Origin: Varroa destructor
Taxonomy: Eukaryota; Arthropoda; Arachnida; Mesostigmata; Varroidae
DNA: 64,000 bases
Reading direction: 5' to 3'
Assembly (NCBI RefSeq): GCF_002443255.2
Contig: NW_019211459.1
Span: 20,753,540 to 20,817,539, forward strand
Position 1 is the stretch's first letter, and every line of letters begins with the position of its first letter. Shown here one piece after another: positions 12,621 through 24,097 of this stretch. The notes below the pieces were generated by a model. It searched no databases. It saw only the letters and a program-made list of their open reading frames with translations, and was not told the DNA's origin. Made by a program: the position numbers and the translations under genes.

Positions 12621-13205
12621 AAAAACGCTACTTTTACTGGAATTTACTTGATGATGATTCGACAAGGAATCAGTGTAAAAGTCCCTATTTTATGCCCACC
12701 TGTTGCCCCACACATGCATTCGTCTTGATCACATGGTATAAAACAGAGATAATCGACAAAGCCATTCAGCCTTTGGGTCATCGCTAGAACAACTTTTTAA
12801 ACACCCCGTGTTAATTCACTCAAGTCGCACGATGTTACTGTAATAAACAAGTACAATTTACAGATATAGTTGAAAAGTTAAAAACGGTTCAGTGGCAATG
12901 TTCAATTTCGCTAGGGGCGTTCATGGGAAAACATTGTTCCCTACTTAGAGAAGTTCCCTAGATAAAATATTCGCATTTATGTTGTATTATCTGCCACCAA
13001 AATCTGCTACAATGGCACAACGAACCGTAGATGCCGAAAAGCTAGACATTGTCTGAGGCCAGAGCTCTCACATCTCATCCATGTTGGAATAATAGCATAT
13101 TGCATTTCGTTTTGTTTCAGCAATCGACATTGACTTGTGAAAGTCTTATTAGATAATTTAGAGAAAGTGCTCCATAGAAATGCTTAGCGTTTGAGGGAAA
13201 CTCAC

Positions 13206-13239
13206 CCAATGACGTAAGGTCCCACGTGGTCAGGCATCT
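13206..13239 (-). CDS. SLC7A14-like amino-acid transporter, 34-nt exon before TM1
   Basis: Very short exon read on the minus strand between a strong pyrimidine-rich acceptor (ending ATCTTCCAG) and a GTGAGT donor. It encodes RCLTTWDLTSL plus the first base of a glycine codon. That G joins the GC that opens the exon at 8557, giving the continuous family motif LTTWDLTSLGVGS. In vertebrate SLC7A14 and CATs the equivalent is L-T-T-x-D-L-x-x-L-G-V-G-S, directly before TM1. Only this frame fits both neighbours: one of the other two has an early stop and the other breaks the motif. The exon is too short to be found by ORF length. The intron to the next exon is about 4.6 kb and holds a SINE-like relic near 12.55 kb. 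Confidence 0.82.
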
Positions 13240-13609
13240 CTGGAAGATATAAGCACCGAATTAAAATGACGAAAGATTGCCATTAACAGACGCCTCTGCT
13301 TATGCTAATTTTCTAGACGAACTATGCGTTTTAACTGATAAAGGTCTTTTCGCATAAATATTCGATAGCTCTAGCTAAGCCGAAAGCCGAGTCCTGGACG
13401 ACCGCAAAAAATAGCTAACTATACATTAGAAGGCTCTGCTGTGCGAAAATTCGGCCTAATCACCTTGAGAATCATCAGAATTCAATCGAACTTCTATCAC
13501 GAATTGTTTGCTTGCCTTGCGAAAATGAGAAAACATGCATACGTTTATGACAGAACTAGCAGAACTCTAACAGATTTCGGATGAAGATGTTTCTGTTCTG
13601 CCACTACAG

Positions 13610-13669
13610 GCCTGCCTTTGCTCGATTGGATTACAATTGTTCGGATCTACAGGCAGCACAGCCTCGACT
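13610..13669 (+). CDS. Weak exon-like segment
   Basis: 60 nt between a strong acceptor (TTCTGTTCTGCCACTACAG) and GTGAGT, open in all three frames, so no protein can be chosen. A second strong acceptor (TTTCTTTAACAG) follows 20 nt after the donor, opening a further frame at 13690. Both are antisense to the transporter, in its intron. Confidence 0.15.
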
Positions 13670-15815
13670 GTGAGTGATTTCTTTAACAGGAAGGAAGTCT
13701 ATTGCGGAACGATGAGGCACAACTACCGAAAGCCCAACAAATTGCAGCAGAAAGATTGGTCTTTTCGATTATATGTATAGTATCAGGACTATGTGCTTGC
13801 ACTCATTCGAACCAGTGCCTATTGAGCAGCACCATACAAATCCAATATCTGAAACACAAAGTACGCTATTCTTTTGTTTTCAGTTTTATACTAAAGAAAA
13901 TTTTAACATCTTTAAACTGCTTTGAAGCCGAGTTCCTAATCTGAAGCTGTTAGAGAAGTCATCTAGTCTGTCGTTTCGTAATAGGCTTCCATCACGTTGG
14001 TCCAATTAAGTCTGAATCATTCTATCGGTTTGTTGGGCAGTTCCATAGCAGAAAATAGCAGAAATCAGCTTGTTTCGAACATCTAATGCTGTATCTATAG
14101 TCTACACCTGAAAGAACGAATCACGTTTTACGTTTATGTTTCAAAAATGGCTAGTCGTTGTTAAAAACTGTGAGACCTTCTTCTCATCATCGAGTTACGT
14201 TTCTCGTTAGACAACGCCTACGGTCAAAAAAATGTTAGAAACGTTTTCAAGTAATGTGTTTACTCGACAAATCTAGAAAAATTAGACAGTAATAATATGA
14301 TTGTAGGAATATGATGATAACATCGGTTCTTGTACCTTGATTGAACGTTTAACAATGGATCGATAACAACTTCGCAAGGAAAGATGTCATGGTTTACTAT
14401 ATAGTACCATCATATTGCAAAATACAATTTACGGAAAGGGAACATCTAATAGCAACACTGCTATTGGCTGAATTGGTTGCTGAGTTGTCAGACCTACCCG
14501 AAGTACCACCAGACGAACAGAGACACCTAAAGCGAAAGATATTCCGAATAATAAAGAACACAACCCGCTTCGGCGAACCGCATCCATGCCTCTGCAACAT
14601 TGCGAAGACTCTCTAGAATGCCTAGCACCAACGTTCGGCCTAACTCTAACCTGACGTTTTCTTACGGTTTATCAGACGCTCAGACGATCGAGTGTACAGG
14701 CGTAAACTATGAGCCTACCTGTCTGCCTGGCTACGACGTCTGGAACGGTAACGTCGTTCAGTAGCAGTAGGTGCTGCTGAACATTTAAGTAAAGCCCGTT
14801 GTGAAGACCGCATACAACTATAAATATAAGACCCTTACAGACATAAGATATAATGGAATAGATGTCTATAGAAAAAAATCTCTGGGTTGCAAATAGCGTT
14901 TGCTGCTGACGCACGTTCTCACCATCCCGCTTCTTCGTTTGACATGGAACTATAGTGAAGTTACATATATAATACACAGGTTGGGGTAACCTTATGGCTA
15001 ATCATAACGAAGGTGGTTCGACTAAGCTTCATATAACCACTGATGATGTTTTATGTTCTATTTACACCACCACTATATCAAACGTTATTGAGATTTACAA
15101 TTTTTCACTGCACTGTATTTACTACGGGTGTGAAGGCGCTTGTATGATTAAGTTGCTGCAGCCTTTCCGGGAATTATTTCTGTCTAGAGCAAGACAAATA
15201 ACTGAGGTTATCATTCAACTTCTCAAACGCTTGTTGAAAGGGTCAGGCATCAACAAAGTACAGTCAGTCCTACATCACAACGCCAGTACCTGATAGATTC
15301 CTCAATCAAGGAAAAGTGCATTCTGACTACCCTAGGGAAATATGCGTAGAAAAGTTGAAGGAAACTTTTTTACATGTTCTACTATTGGGTGACTGTATTA
15401 ATACAGAACGACCAAATCTGATAATTGAAGGTACCTTTCATTGGTCCACGTCAAGGAATTCGAGTTTTACTCTATTTGCATCAACTCTAATCTATCAAAC
15501 CTTGCTTCGGATTGGTGATAGATTATCCCTATCAAGCTCAATATTTTTTTTACAATTAATACTAGCTGTGATAGTTACCATTAACGTCCTGGCAATTATG
15601 ATCTTCATACGGATGCATCGAAGATGAAAGGCAGAAATAAACCTCTTCTCACGAATAATGTGTGTTCTTACATTTACACATTATACTAAAAAGCATAGCC
15701 TAGCGGTGCTGTTTACACTTAGGTCGTCAGATTTATTTCGGATTTTTCAACGGACAATTTCGCTAAAACTTGTCAAAATTTTTTCCATTAGCATTAGTCA
15801 ACGGAATCCGCTCAC

Positions 15816-15899
15816 CTGTGGCACCATCCCTCTACGAGGGTTCAGGGCCAACGCTATCAGCACTAAAGCCTCCACACCCGAAAGCACAGGCACTCTATT
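15816..15899 (-). CDS. Exon-like 84-nt segment inside the transporter intron, same strand
   Basis: On the minus strand, TTTTGCAG precedes and a CAG/GTGAGC donor follows exactly 84 nt (28 codons), phase 0 on both sides and raised in GC. It reads NRVPVLSGVEALVLIALA then LNPRRGMVPQ, a hydrophobic stretch followed by basic residues. It lies between two exons of the SLC7A14-like gene, both of which are phase 0 at this junction, so its inclusion would keep the frame. It would insert 28 residues between PNLK and RCLTTWDL, where the family has none. It is either an alternative cassette exon or a coincidence of splice-like sites. Confidence 0.3.
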
Positions 15900-16800
15900 C
15901 TGCAAAAGGTTTACTCCGCGCGTCGACCTGCGCGAAAGACTACTAAATCGGGAAGCTCTGAGGTTTCGGGTCACAGTATGATATTTTTCGAATTTCTCGA
16001 GCAAGATAAACTCGACATAGAAAAACCTTCGCAATAAGACAACAAGAGGAACTGTCTTGAGTAGCTCGAAGAGGTCGGCAATTCGCTACTTAAAACGCAC
16101 TCTGGACAACTACCGCACCCAAAGCAGTTATACTAAACCCACATACATTCGTGACCCGCAACAGACGCATGCCAACATTCCCATGGTAAAAAAACAGGCT
16201 ATTCCCCGGTTGTCAATATTTAAATGACGCCAAAGTAAATTATTGTTGAGAAGAGTCAAGAATACCCTTAGTGAGAAGCAACTGTGATTAGTTGTGTTCC
16301 AGAAATAATCAACGACGGTGTGGCATTTCTGTATCCTAAAAAAAAAAAAAAAATACTAACCATTAATAGCTAAATCGTTGAAGTCACGTGCAGTGTATGT
16401 TATGATCATTAACGACGATCGGAGCCCATCGTTGAGTCATTGAAAATTGTTTTACTTTAAAAGCAAAGGGCTTGAAAGTCGCGCAAAGCTCCGAGGGCCT
16501 TCTAACATTCCAGCGCCTTTATCTAGGCAAATTACCCTTACAGAAACAACTATCTACCTCTACAGCTGCCTGTCGGAAGATTCAATTAGAACAATTAGAG
16601 TCCCCATTTAGAAATTACTCGAACTACTTAGTTTACTCCTGTAATTTGCGTGTATAAACTAAGCTGTTTCCGTTAATATTCTAGCGATAGAAGAAGTAGT
16701 AAACCCTTTAAAATCCAGCCTTTAAAATGCTTCTCTACTTCGAAAGTGGCCCTAACAACAAACAAACATGGTACGATAGTTTTAGCTTCTGTTAACTTAC

Positions 16801-16869
16801 CAGTGTCCATGTATTTGACTGAACGAACATGACGCTTGATGATTGCAATTCTGGTTACGCTGGTGACAC
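16801..16869 (-). CDS. Weak exon-like segment
   Basis: A 69-nt open segment on the minus strand ends at a strong donor (ACACTG/GTAAGT). Its acceptor is mediocre (AAATTAAG). One frame reads VTSVTRIAIIKRHVRSVKYM, a basic sequence I do not recognise. A second frame is also open. It lies in the intron between two transporter exons, and including it would break the phase of that gene, so it does not belong to the main transcript. Confidence 0.18.
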
Positions 16870-17035
16870 CTTAATTTCTATGAAATAATTGTAGACCTTG
16901 ATCGAAATCTAGGTTCGTATAGTTCCCACTATGAGTGTATATTTCATCCCATCTTGTTTGGAAAATCTAATCAAGGCAAAAAATGACGTAGACAACATTT
17001 GACACTAGATTGTTAAAAATATCACGCTAAAAAAT

Positions 17036-17161
17036 ATGGATTTTCAGGTGAAATCTGTGGTTTGGTACTGTGAAACACGTGGCAAACTTTTCTCTTCCTT
17101 TTGCACCTGGCCCTGTGAATGTAGGCAGTGGAGGAAACTTGTTTCCACTACCCCACAGTAA
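17036..17161 (+). CDS. Small Cys-rich ORF or exon
   Basis: ATG-initiated frame of 41 codons, or an exon starting at the TTTTCAG inside it (17041-17047). It reads MDFQVKSVVWYCETRGKLFS, then SFCTWPCECRQWRKLVSTTP, then Q and a stop. Four cysteines are spaced C-x13-C-x3-C-x-C. No signal peptide is visible. It could be a small gene, a 3' exon or chance; it lies in the intron of the minus-strand transporter gene. Confidence 0.18.
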   Translation: MDFQVKSVVWYCETRGKLFSSFCTWPCECRQWRKLVSTTPQ

Positions 17162-18885
17162 CTACCTTAAATGCTCAACGAAATCGACAGTAACCTCGTT
17201 CATAGATGGATCTGAATTCGTCCTGTTTATTTGAGTTTGCTCAAAAAAGCTATTGTATCCTGCTGAAATGTGGACTTAGTATGGCCATGTACTAATTACA
17301 TGAGCATGGCAAATCTATGAAATGGCGCATTGAGGCTACCGCTTGCCCCTAGCAGGTTATTTCTTCCGGTCGGAATATTTTTCAGGTCTCCAAAAATATA
17401 GACGACTAAGTTCTCTGTCCCAATGCCGTTCATGAAATGCGCATAAATTTAAACAATCTAATTTTTGCTCCTTTTTCATTGTCCTTGCTGGCGGATTCAA
17501 AGAGGAAACAGATAGTAGAGCATGGTATTGCTTCATAGGCTAATTGTTATCCCTACTTTATTCGCTCCGTTCCATCAAGTAAGCACTTATTGAAGCAACG
17601 ATCAGGTTCAAGCCAACACTCTATCCCTATCACAGAAATTCATATTGCCAATGATTTAGATATTGCAAGACAAAGCAATTAATCAACCTAGTGTCGTTGG
17701 CTTCGGCGAAGGACATCACTGGCACGTTAAATGGAATCCACCGGTCCGATGAGTAAATGCCCCTGTACGCGATGCACATTTTCGCAATCGCACGTGCAAA
17801 CGTGCAATTTGATAAGTTCTGCTAGCAAGCAAACGCATAGGCTGCAATAAAAGGTTTACCATGCCTTCCAGACGTCATCCGCATAGCAGCAATATGAGTA
17901 ATGACGAATACGGTGCCGCAAGATGTTTTTAACAGAACTATAGTCAACATGACTTTGCATCCTTCGCTTCGTTATGACCTGCACATAAGGTAATGCGACA
18001 GAATAAGGCACGAATTAGGCTTGCGCAGCTCTTGCCGAAACAGGAGAACGAATTAGACCGAAAGATCTAGGTTTTTCTTTCTGAGAACCCACCCAATATA
18101 GATGTATACTTCAAAGACCGAACAAATATGGCTACAGTGTTTTGTCCTCGCGTTCTGTTCGATTCGTGTAAACTCATGTTTATTGGGAAACGACTGAAAG
18201 ATATGGCAAGCTTATACCGAAAACATGAAGTGAATAGCGGACTCGCCTCGGTTGTCTACTATATTACCTGTTCGGCGGAACGAGGCTGTCTTTAGAGCCC
18301 CGTGAGACGCTCAATTCTTCCCCTGATGTACTAACGCGACTACGATTTAGTCTGTAAAAAAAGGCCATAAAAGCCTTAATAATTTAACGTACGTTTATTC
18401 CATCATCTAAGGCCACATTGCCGTATGAGAGATTATAGGTCTGGAATTGCGGTAGATCCATCAACAGAGCCATATTTTAGGAACTTTTCCTTGCCTATCG
18501 ACTTACCCCGCCAAGAGCTTACTAACGCTGCAGAATTACAGAAATTAGCTCATCCATTTAGCCAGAACGGCCTAATTTGCCAAAATCATGTTCTTAACAT
18601 CTTCGGATAGGTCAATGCAGTCATGTGTCTATGCAGTGTAGGTAAGATTCGTTTCTGTCAAATTGAAGTTGACCGTCCATGCGTCAGAGCATATTATAAA
18701 GCATACTTCGCTGTTTATTACTTATTCCATTTTGGTAAAAGGCACACATGAATATCTGTAGTTTCTTTGAGTTCGCAGTTTGGCATTGATTGCTTAGTAT
18801 TCAATAACCAGAGGCTCACCGTGTAGAAGATGTGATGATGTTTGAGAATGAAGAGCCGATTTTGTGTGACGTGTAATGAACTAAC

Positions 18886-18999
18886 CTTTAGGTTGGGCAC
18901 GTTTGCTCCAGCAGTGGAGCCTATAGTTGTCCCGTTCGGAGTGGTATCATCCGGTCGCACTGTCTTAGTCCGTACCAACCGCCCGATCAGCGGAAGCAC
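18886..18999 (-). CDS. SLC7A14-like amino-acid transporter, N-terminal cytoplasmic exon
   Basis: A 114-nt exon (38 codons, phase 0 at both ends) on the minus strand. The acceptor is CATCGCTTTTAG and the donor is GTTAGT after CTAAAG. The translation begins VLPLIGRLVRTKTVRPDD and ends GANVPNLK, so it joins directly to RCLTTWDL in the next exon. In SLC7A14 the tail before TM1 carries a comparable R-[IL]-[LV]-R-T-K-x-V stretch, then a Gly/Thr-rich linker, then the L-T-T-x-D-L motif, which matches this order and approximate length. There is no in-frame ATG: the codon before the valine position is the TAG of the acceptor. A first coding exon must therefore lie upstream, above 19.0 kb. I could not identify it with confidence. 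Confidence 0.78.
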
Positions 19000-19829
19000 C
19001 TAAAAGCGATGACAAATGAATGAAAAACTAGCTCGAAAAATGGTTTGAATATTAAAGTAGTATATAATTACTAAACTTAACCAGCTCGATGAATACACAA
19101 CTTATACCTGGGCCATAACTAGCCACAAGTACGTGATGACCGCCTTGGCCACATACATAGGTTGAAGAAATGGCTATTTTTCTTTTAAACTTACTCATAT
19201 ACAGCTACGGACGACCTGTATAAGCGATGGTCCTATTCACAATGTACGTTACTATTTCGTCAAGTCTGCTTTTACCTCTGCCGATGCCGAAACTTTCCAA
19301 TACAGCGTCTCAACTTTAATACAGATGCTTAGAGATAATAGCACCGCTAGGAGTGTAACGTCAATACAGGTTAGGGATGGGTGTCTCCAAGGATGGGAAG
19401 GGCTGGAAAACGACTGCCCTAGTAACTTCGAAGTTTATAAGGCTGTTAGTGACAACTAAAGCTTTCCTATTATGCCGGCTTGACAAAATTGCTTATTCCT
19501 ATACTTAAAATTGAAGCATATTTTTTTAAAATTAAACGGAAGCCGTTAAATATTGTTAGGTCGCTTGCATAAATGTGAACTTAGAAATATAAGGTAATGT
19601 ACGCCGTGCATCTTCTGCATTTGTTTTGCCGCCTACATCTGAGCATTCTCATCACCTTTAATCGTTTCAAGAAAGCAAATATTGTAACATTTCATCTGTC
19701 TTGCAGCAGAAGAGATTCGCTGAGTCATTGCGGCACGGATCGTGCGATCGTCGTAAATCGTTAGCGTCCAATGTTATGAATTTTTTTCTAGCGAGTTATG
19801 CGACTCTGTTAAAGCAACCCAAACGCTAG

Positions 19830-20030
19830 TATGGCACCGTCGTCGGCGTCGATTCCACCGACGTCTTTTGCTGCGATTGGAATATGTTTGTTAACGAGGG
19901 TGCTGGCGTCCATTCGTGTGTACGTCGGAGCAGCGGAGATAGTCCGCAGAATGGCACACGGTACTCGGGGGATGCACGACGGAGTTCTTTTGCTGAGCGG
20001 CAACGCCAAAAGATGTACAAAGATGTAAAA
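19830..20030. other. GC-rich island open in several frames
   Basis: About 200 bp at roughly 54% GC in a 40% GC region. It is open on the plus strand (one frame has EGAGVHSCVRRSSGDSPQNG) and on the minus strand (one frame ends NKHIPIAAKDVGGIDADDGA then ILAFGLL). Neither has a clear pair of splice sites, and I do not recognise either. Such islands match the composition of the proven exons, so this may be an exon of unknown strand, for example of the missing 5' part of the transporter gene. Confidence 0.3.
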
Positions 20031-21093
20031 ATGGATTTCTTCACACATAAATTCTCTAAACAAAGGCCCTACCCTAGCTCAGCCGGCGCGCCTACGGCCG
20101 GAAGCTAAGGTACACCAATAAGCGGAGCGGAATGTAAACTCACGAGCACCGTTGGAAGGCTAGAAAAAATGCGTCAATATAGTGATGGAACGTCGCCGTA
20201 AGATCGTTAGCATCCATCGAAAATAGCCTTTGACGTTAATTACTGTTGTTTATGGTTAAAGAAGCAATAATTGCAAGGCTGACTGAGTTGCATCGAAGGC
20301 TCCTAGATATTGGCTTGAACTGGGACAAAAGACACTATCAGTAGAGAGTAATCTTACTTCCATACGCTAGCATACAAGAAACGAGATATCGAACCCTACA
20401 TAAGCCTTTGATACTCCAAATTTACCTAAGAGCTTGGATGGCGCAAAGATCTTTATAGGCTATTTGAAGCTCCTGTACTGTTTGGTATTATAGTTCGTTT
20501 GACGGCTCCTTTCGTTCTATAGATCGCTATATACAGCTGCTTAAGCCATGAAGTTTCTGCTAATGTGCGCTAGATAAAGGTACGATGGCACTCAGAACAA
20601 GCCATTATATGTATAACAGATTAAGTAGAAATTTAGCAGTAAAGTCAATTTCACCGCTGAGTGAACAGTGAATAAATATAAAAGCTTTTTTCCAGCATCT
20701 CCATATTGACCGTCTTATTAACAATAGGCATATATCAATGAATCCTTAAGCTAATCCTTAAGAACAATAGGCTTACGTTGGACAGCATGAGCAATACCTA
20801 AGGGGCTAAATCCAGGCCAATCGCACCGAGACAAGCCAGCGTACCCCGTTGTTCTTTGAAGTTGCCTTCCAGCGCCTGAAATGAATCTCCCTTTTATGTA
20901 TAAAGTAATACAATAGTGCTACTCATGTTCAACATCAGTCAAAAAGAGGGGTCCGCGACGTTCTGCTGTAGCCAACTTGCGATTAAATAATTTATTAAGC
21001 AGCATCTACATTCACCTTTAGCAAATATATGGTACAAGTCCATTTCAAATTTACTACTCACACAGTATTTGTGCTTATGCTGTTTATAAATAC

Positions 21094-21096
<3 letters not shown>

Positions 21097-21123
<27 letters not shown>
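21097..21123. repeat. (TA)n microsatellite
   Basis: Uninterrupted TA run of about 27 bp followed by TGTATGTA. Confidence 0.95.
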
Positions 21124-21130
<7 letters not shown>

Positions 21131-22697
21131 GCTTTGAGAAGAATTGTTACTAAGGGAACAAACAAACTAAACTTACGCGCTCATAATAATTAAAGGCCTC
21201 ATAATTGACTGCAGGTAACGATCGGCAATCATAACAGACTTTCAAGACACTGCCAGATAGAGGGCTTTCGGCTAATCAAAGATAAAACACTACGGATTAC
21301 CACTGTTCCATTTGTGATCATCGTGCTGGACCTGGGAGTAGAGTCGTACTCCATTAGGCTTTCGCAATCATAGGTTGTACGTATTTAGGTACATTGCAGG
21401 ACGTTTTCACTAGGTAACAAGTATAAGTGGCCAAACACAAAGGCGTATCCTACACTAAATCGAAATAATATCTACCGCCAATTCGATTGGAGTATATGTT
21501 TAGCATTGCTGCCTTGTCCTATTTATAATTTACGTTGCGACCATACATACGGTAACGATTCACTCCGTTATGACCGCTTGAACCAATTCATTTACCTCAT
21601 TCGGGCGGTCACAGTTTGCCTTTTGACCGAAGCATCGGGAGAAAAATGTTGATATAACATGTGTGGAAACGTCGTCGTCGGTTACGCATATTAGGCCAGT
21701 GAGTAAATATGGTTATAATAACTCTAACTTTGTTGTAGCGCTCAAATAACCGCCCAAAACATCCTAATAACACGTTTGCAGTATAACAAAATGAAAATGA
21801 AAGTTGTCATTAGGTTTTTCGTAAAATCCACCTGTCGTGTGGGGCAATATTTTTTATGGGAATATCTACATGACGTTCGATGTTGTAACAGCTTTGAAAC
21901 GACGGCAGTTTTGAAGGGGCTTGTATAATCGTCTATATCGTTGTTTTAATCGTTGCGATCTGGCCCTGTACGTCTTGCACATGATTGACGGCTGTGTAAG
22001 TAAACCTACGAAGTGCGCGTATAGTTGACACGAAGCTTGCTCTATAACTGTGCAGGGCCGTATTGCTAGGATGTAGACATTAATTTACAAGTTCGAGGGG
22101 GCTAAAGTAGATTTCCTTGAGGGAATATAAGATCAAAGCAGGGAAATTAAGATATCTTACGAGCAGTGTTTTGCTTCGACACTAAACAGATGCTGGATCT
22201 TAGTCTTTGCCTACAAGGTAAATAAGATAGTTCTGATAAATACATATGGTCGACTCAACTTGGGGCAATTAGAGCGTCGAATAAGTAAACATGTAATAGT
22301 TCCATAATCTCGGAAACAGTATGCATGCAGAGTAAGTTTTCGAAGAGTTCGTATTACTAGGATCCGTTTAAAGTTCTCAGAACCCCTTTACTGTTTCCCA
22401 GTGAAATATGTCCGTTACATTTTCTATAATCCTAGTTGTCTATAATTGTATAGATCATACACTACAGGGGGCTAGATAATATTGAAATTTGTCACTGTGT
22501 GTCAGTATACAAACGGTTAGCCTTGCCTGGAAACGCAGCGGCGCGATTTCGTTCGTCTCTAATACACCTAAAACCCGTGCTGTAAAAAGCCAACGCCAAC
22601 TGCTGTCAGACATAAACACTATGTACAGTATAGAGTGAGGATATATGTTTCATACCCATCCTTTCCGCTGACGATGTTATTTGCTTGAGCTCATTAG

Positions 22698-22832
22698 GGA
22701 TAAGCTTAGTTATGGGGAGTAGTCATGGATGGTCTGTCTAAGGTCCGTCCGCGCGTCTGGATTATAGGGCAGTGATTTTCGCGATGCGACTGTGCTGAGG
22801 AGAGGGCTATCCATCGAGCAGGGGCTTGCCAT
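22698..22832 (-). CDS. Small ATG-initiated GC-rich ORF
   Basis: 44 codons on the minus strand beginning MPATMASPCSMDSPLLSTVA, continuing SRKSLPYNPDARTDLRQTIH, then DYSP and a stop. Raised GC and balanced composition make it look more like coding sequence than its surroundings. It has no good splice donor in phase, so it cannot be the first exon of the transporter as read here. No family known. Confidence 0.22.
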
Positions 22833-24040
22833 GGTAGCAGGCATCACATAGTACTAGGAATATTCATATAGGCCTAATATATTGCAGGAGCCTCGCGTTC
22901 ATTTGCAGGCAGCTTATCGTCATAATAATCGTATTTAATCATAGATGCTTTAAACCCTATTGGACAAGGCTGTGTTTCCTTCACAAGTATGTGATATATC
23001 CTTGCCACTAGATGCGTTTTAGCTAGCAGACAAGTACGGAATTAACTACTTTAGTAGTATTTTGTAGGCACAGATTTACAAATAGAAAAAATATATGTCG
23101 CAACCGTGCCTCGTCAACAATATCTGCTAATATGATGAAGTTCTCTTTTAACGTGATCATAAGGAATATTGTTTAAGGTTAAACCTAAAAGAAAGCCGGT
23201 TTAGATCCTTCCACAGTTTTCAGCTGTTTATAACAAATCTTAATTATCTGAAGTTCAAGCGTCATTCGAGAGACACACAGAGAGAACTGTTGATGTGATA
23301 AACGATACGCCGGTGTATTTTCTTTACTGATTAGTTAGGTCGGATTTTACGGCTAGGTTTCGCAGATTATGTTTATTCCCAGGAAATACTGCAGGACAGA
23401 ATAAAAGCCAGGCCTTAAACTTTCTCATTATAGGACAGCTTCTATGGAAATGAAATGCTTTCATTGACAATTGTGCGCGTGTCTCGTGCGTGTGCTACCC
23501 TCGGCAAAATAATGCTATATATTTTTGGGTGTTGGAGTTCGTTCATCGAACGCGAATTACACAATATATCGTTGAGGATTACCCATCACTTCATAAGGTT
23601 AATTCAGCCTCGGCTCATAAACACTACAAGCCGTTAAAACAGTAATGCAGTTTGCGTAGCTTTGTCTCTAACTTATGGCGAAGAATGAACTAAACGAACC
23701 CACTTCGATCGTCTATATACTTAGCAACCTTAAAGAATGCTACCATAACCTAAAAATGATATATTTTTGCAGGAATGTTCTGTCGGAGCTAAGCGGGACT
23801 ACCAGGTATATTTATGAAGCAGCTTCAGCACCACATCACCAGAGGCTGACCTCATATCGAAGTGCGTGTATCAAGAGTATCTAGCATTTAACCAAATAGC
23901 CAATTATGGCCAGTCAATAACTTTTTTCCACGTATATTTAAACGATTCCTCATAGTCATTTTGATCAGATTCAATGTTACCAGAGGTATCATTCTCTAGG
24001 GACGTGTGACCTTTTCTCTCTGCCTTTTTGTTGACACAAG

Positions 24041-24097
24041 GCTCGAGTGAAGTGCGTTTTTCAGACGGCTGCGACCTTGTTGGGCATAGATCTATTC
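24041..24097 (+). CDS. 57-nt exon candidate
   Basis: A very pyrimidine-rich acceptor (CTTTTCTCTCTGCCTTTTTG region, ending ACACAAG) and a GTGAGT donor bound exactly 19 codons in phase 0: ARVKCVFQTAATLLGIDLF. A second acceptor (TTTTTCAG at 24064) would give an 11-codon version. No other exon could be linked and no family was recognised. Confidence 0.27.

Larger units (their letters stand above)
8558..13205 (-). other. Intron of the SLC7A14-like gene
   Basis: Intron between the 34-nt exon and the TM1-TM2 exon, defined by GTGAGT at 13205 and ATAG before 8557. Listed separately inside it are an ASH-like plus-strand segment near 12.1 kb, a SINE-like A-box remnant near 12.55 kb and a spliced-looking segment at 10.72 kb. 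The rest shows no supportable feature. A minus-strand frame at 8938-9132 reads plausibly but has no splice or homology support. Confidence 0.75.
13240..18885 (-). other. Intron of the SLC7A14-like gene
   Basis: About 5.6 kb between the N-terminal exon and the 34-nt exon. It contains a 15-nt A run near 16340 and exon-like segments at 13.6 kb (+), 15.8 kb (-), 16.8 kb (-) and 17.0 kb (+), all listed separately. Plus-strand frames at 14389-14616, 14994-15293 and 15316-15627 are of a length expected by chance and match no family I know. Confidence 0.7.

Noticed and set aside
14994..15627. Two successive 99-103 codon plus-strand ORFs
   Set aside because: They are in different frames with no splice signals joining them; inside a transporter intron and unlike any family I know.
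18425..18610. ORF with RNFSLP, recalling the start of an alpha-crystallin domain of small heat-shock proteins
   Set aside because: The following strands and the G-x-L motif are not in the expected places, so the likeness is too short to use.
20146..20161. 16-nt segment between TTTTTTCTAG and GTGAGT on the minus strand, considered as the transporter's 5' exon
   Set aside because: From the upstream ATG it ends in phase 2, which does not fit the phase-0 start at 18999.
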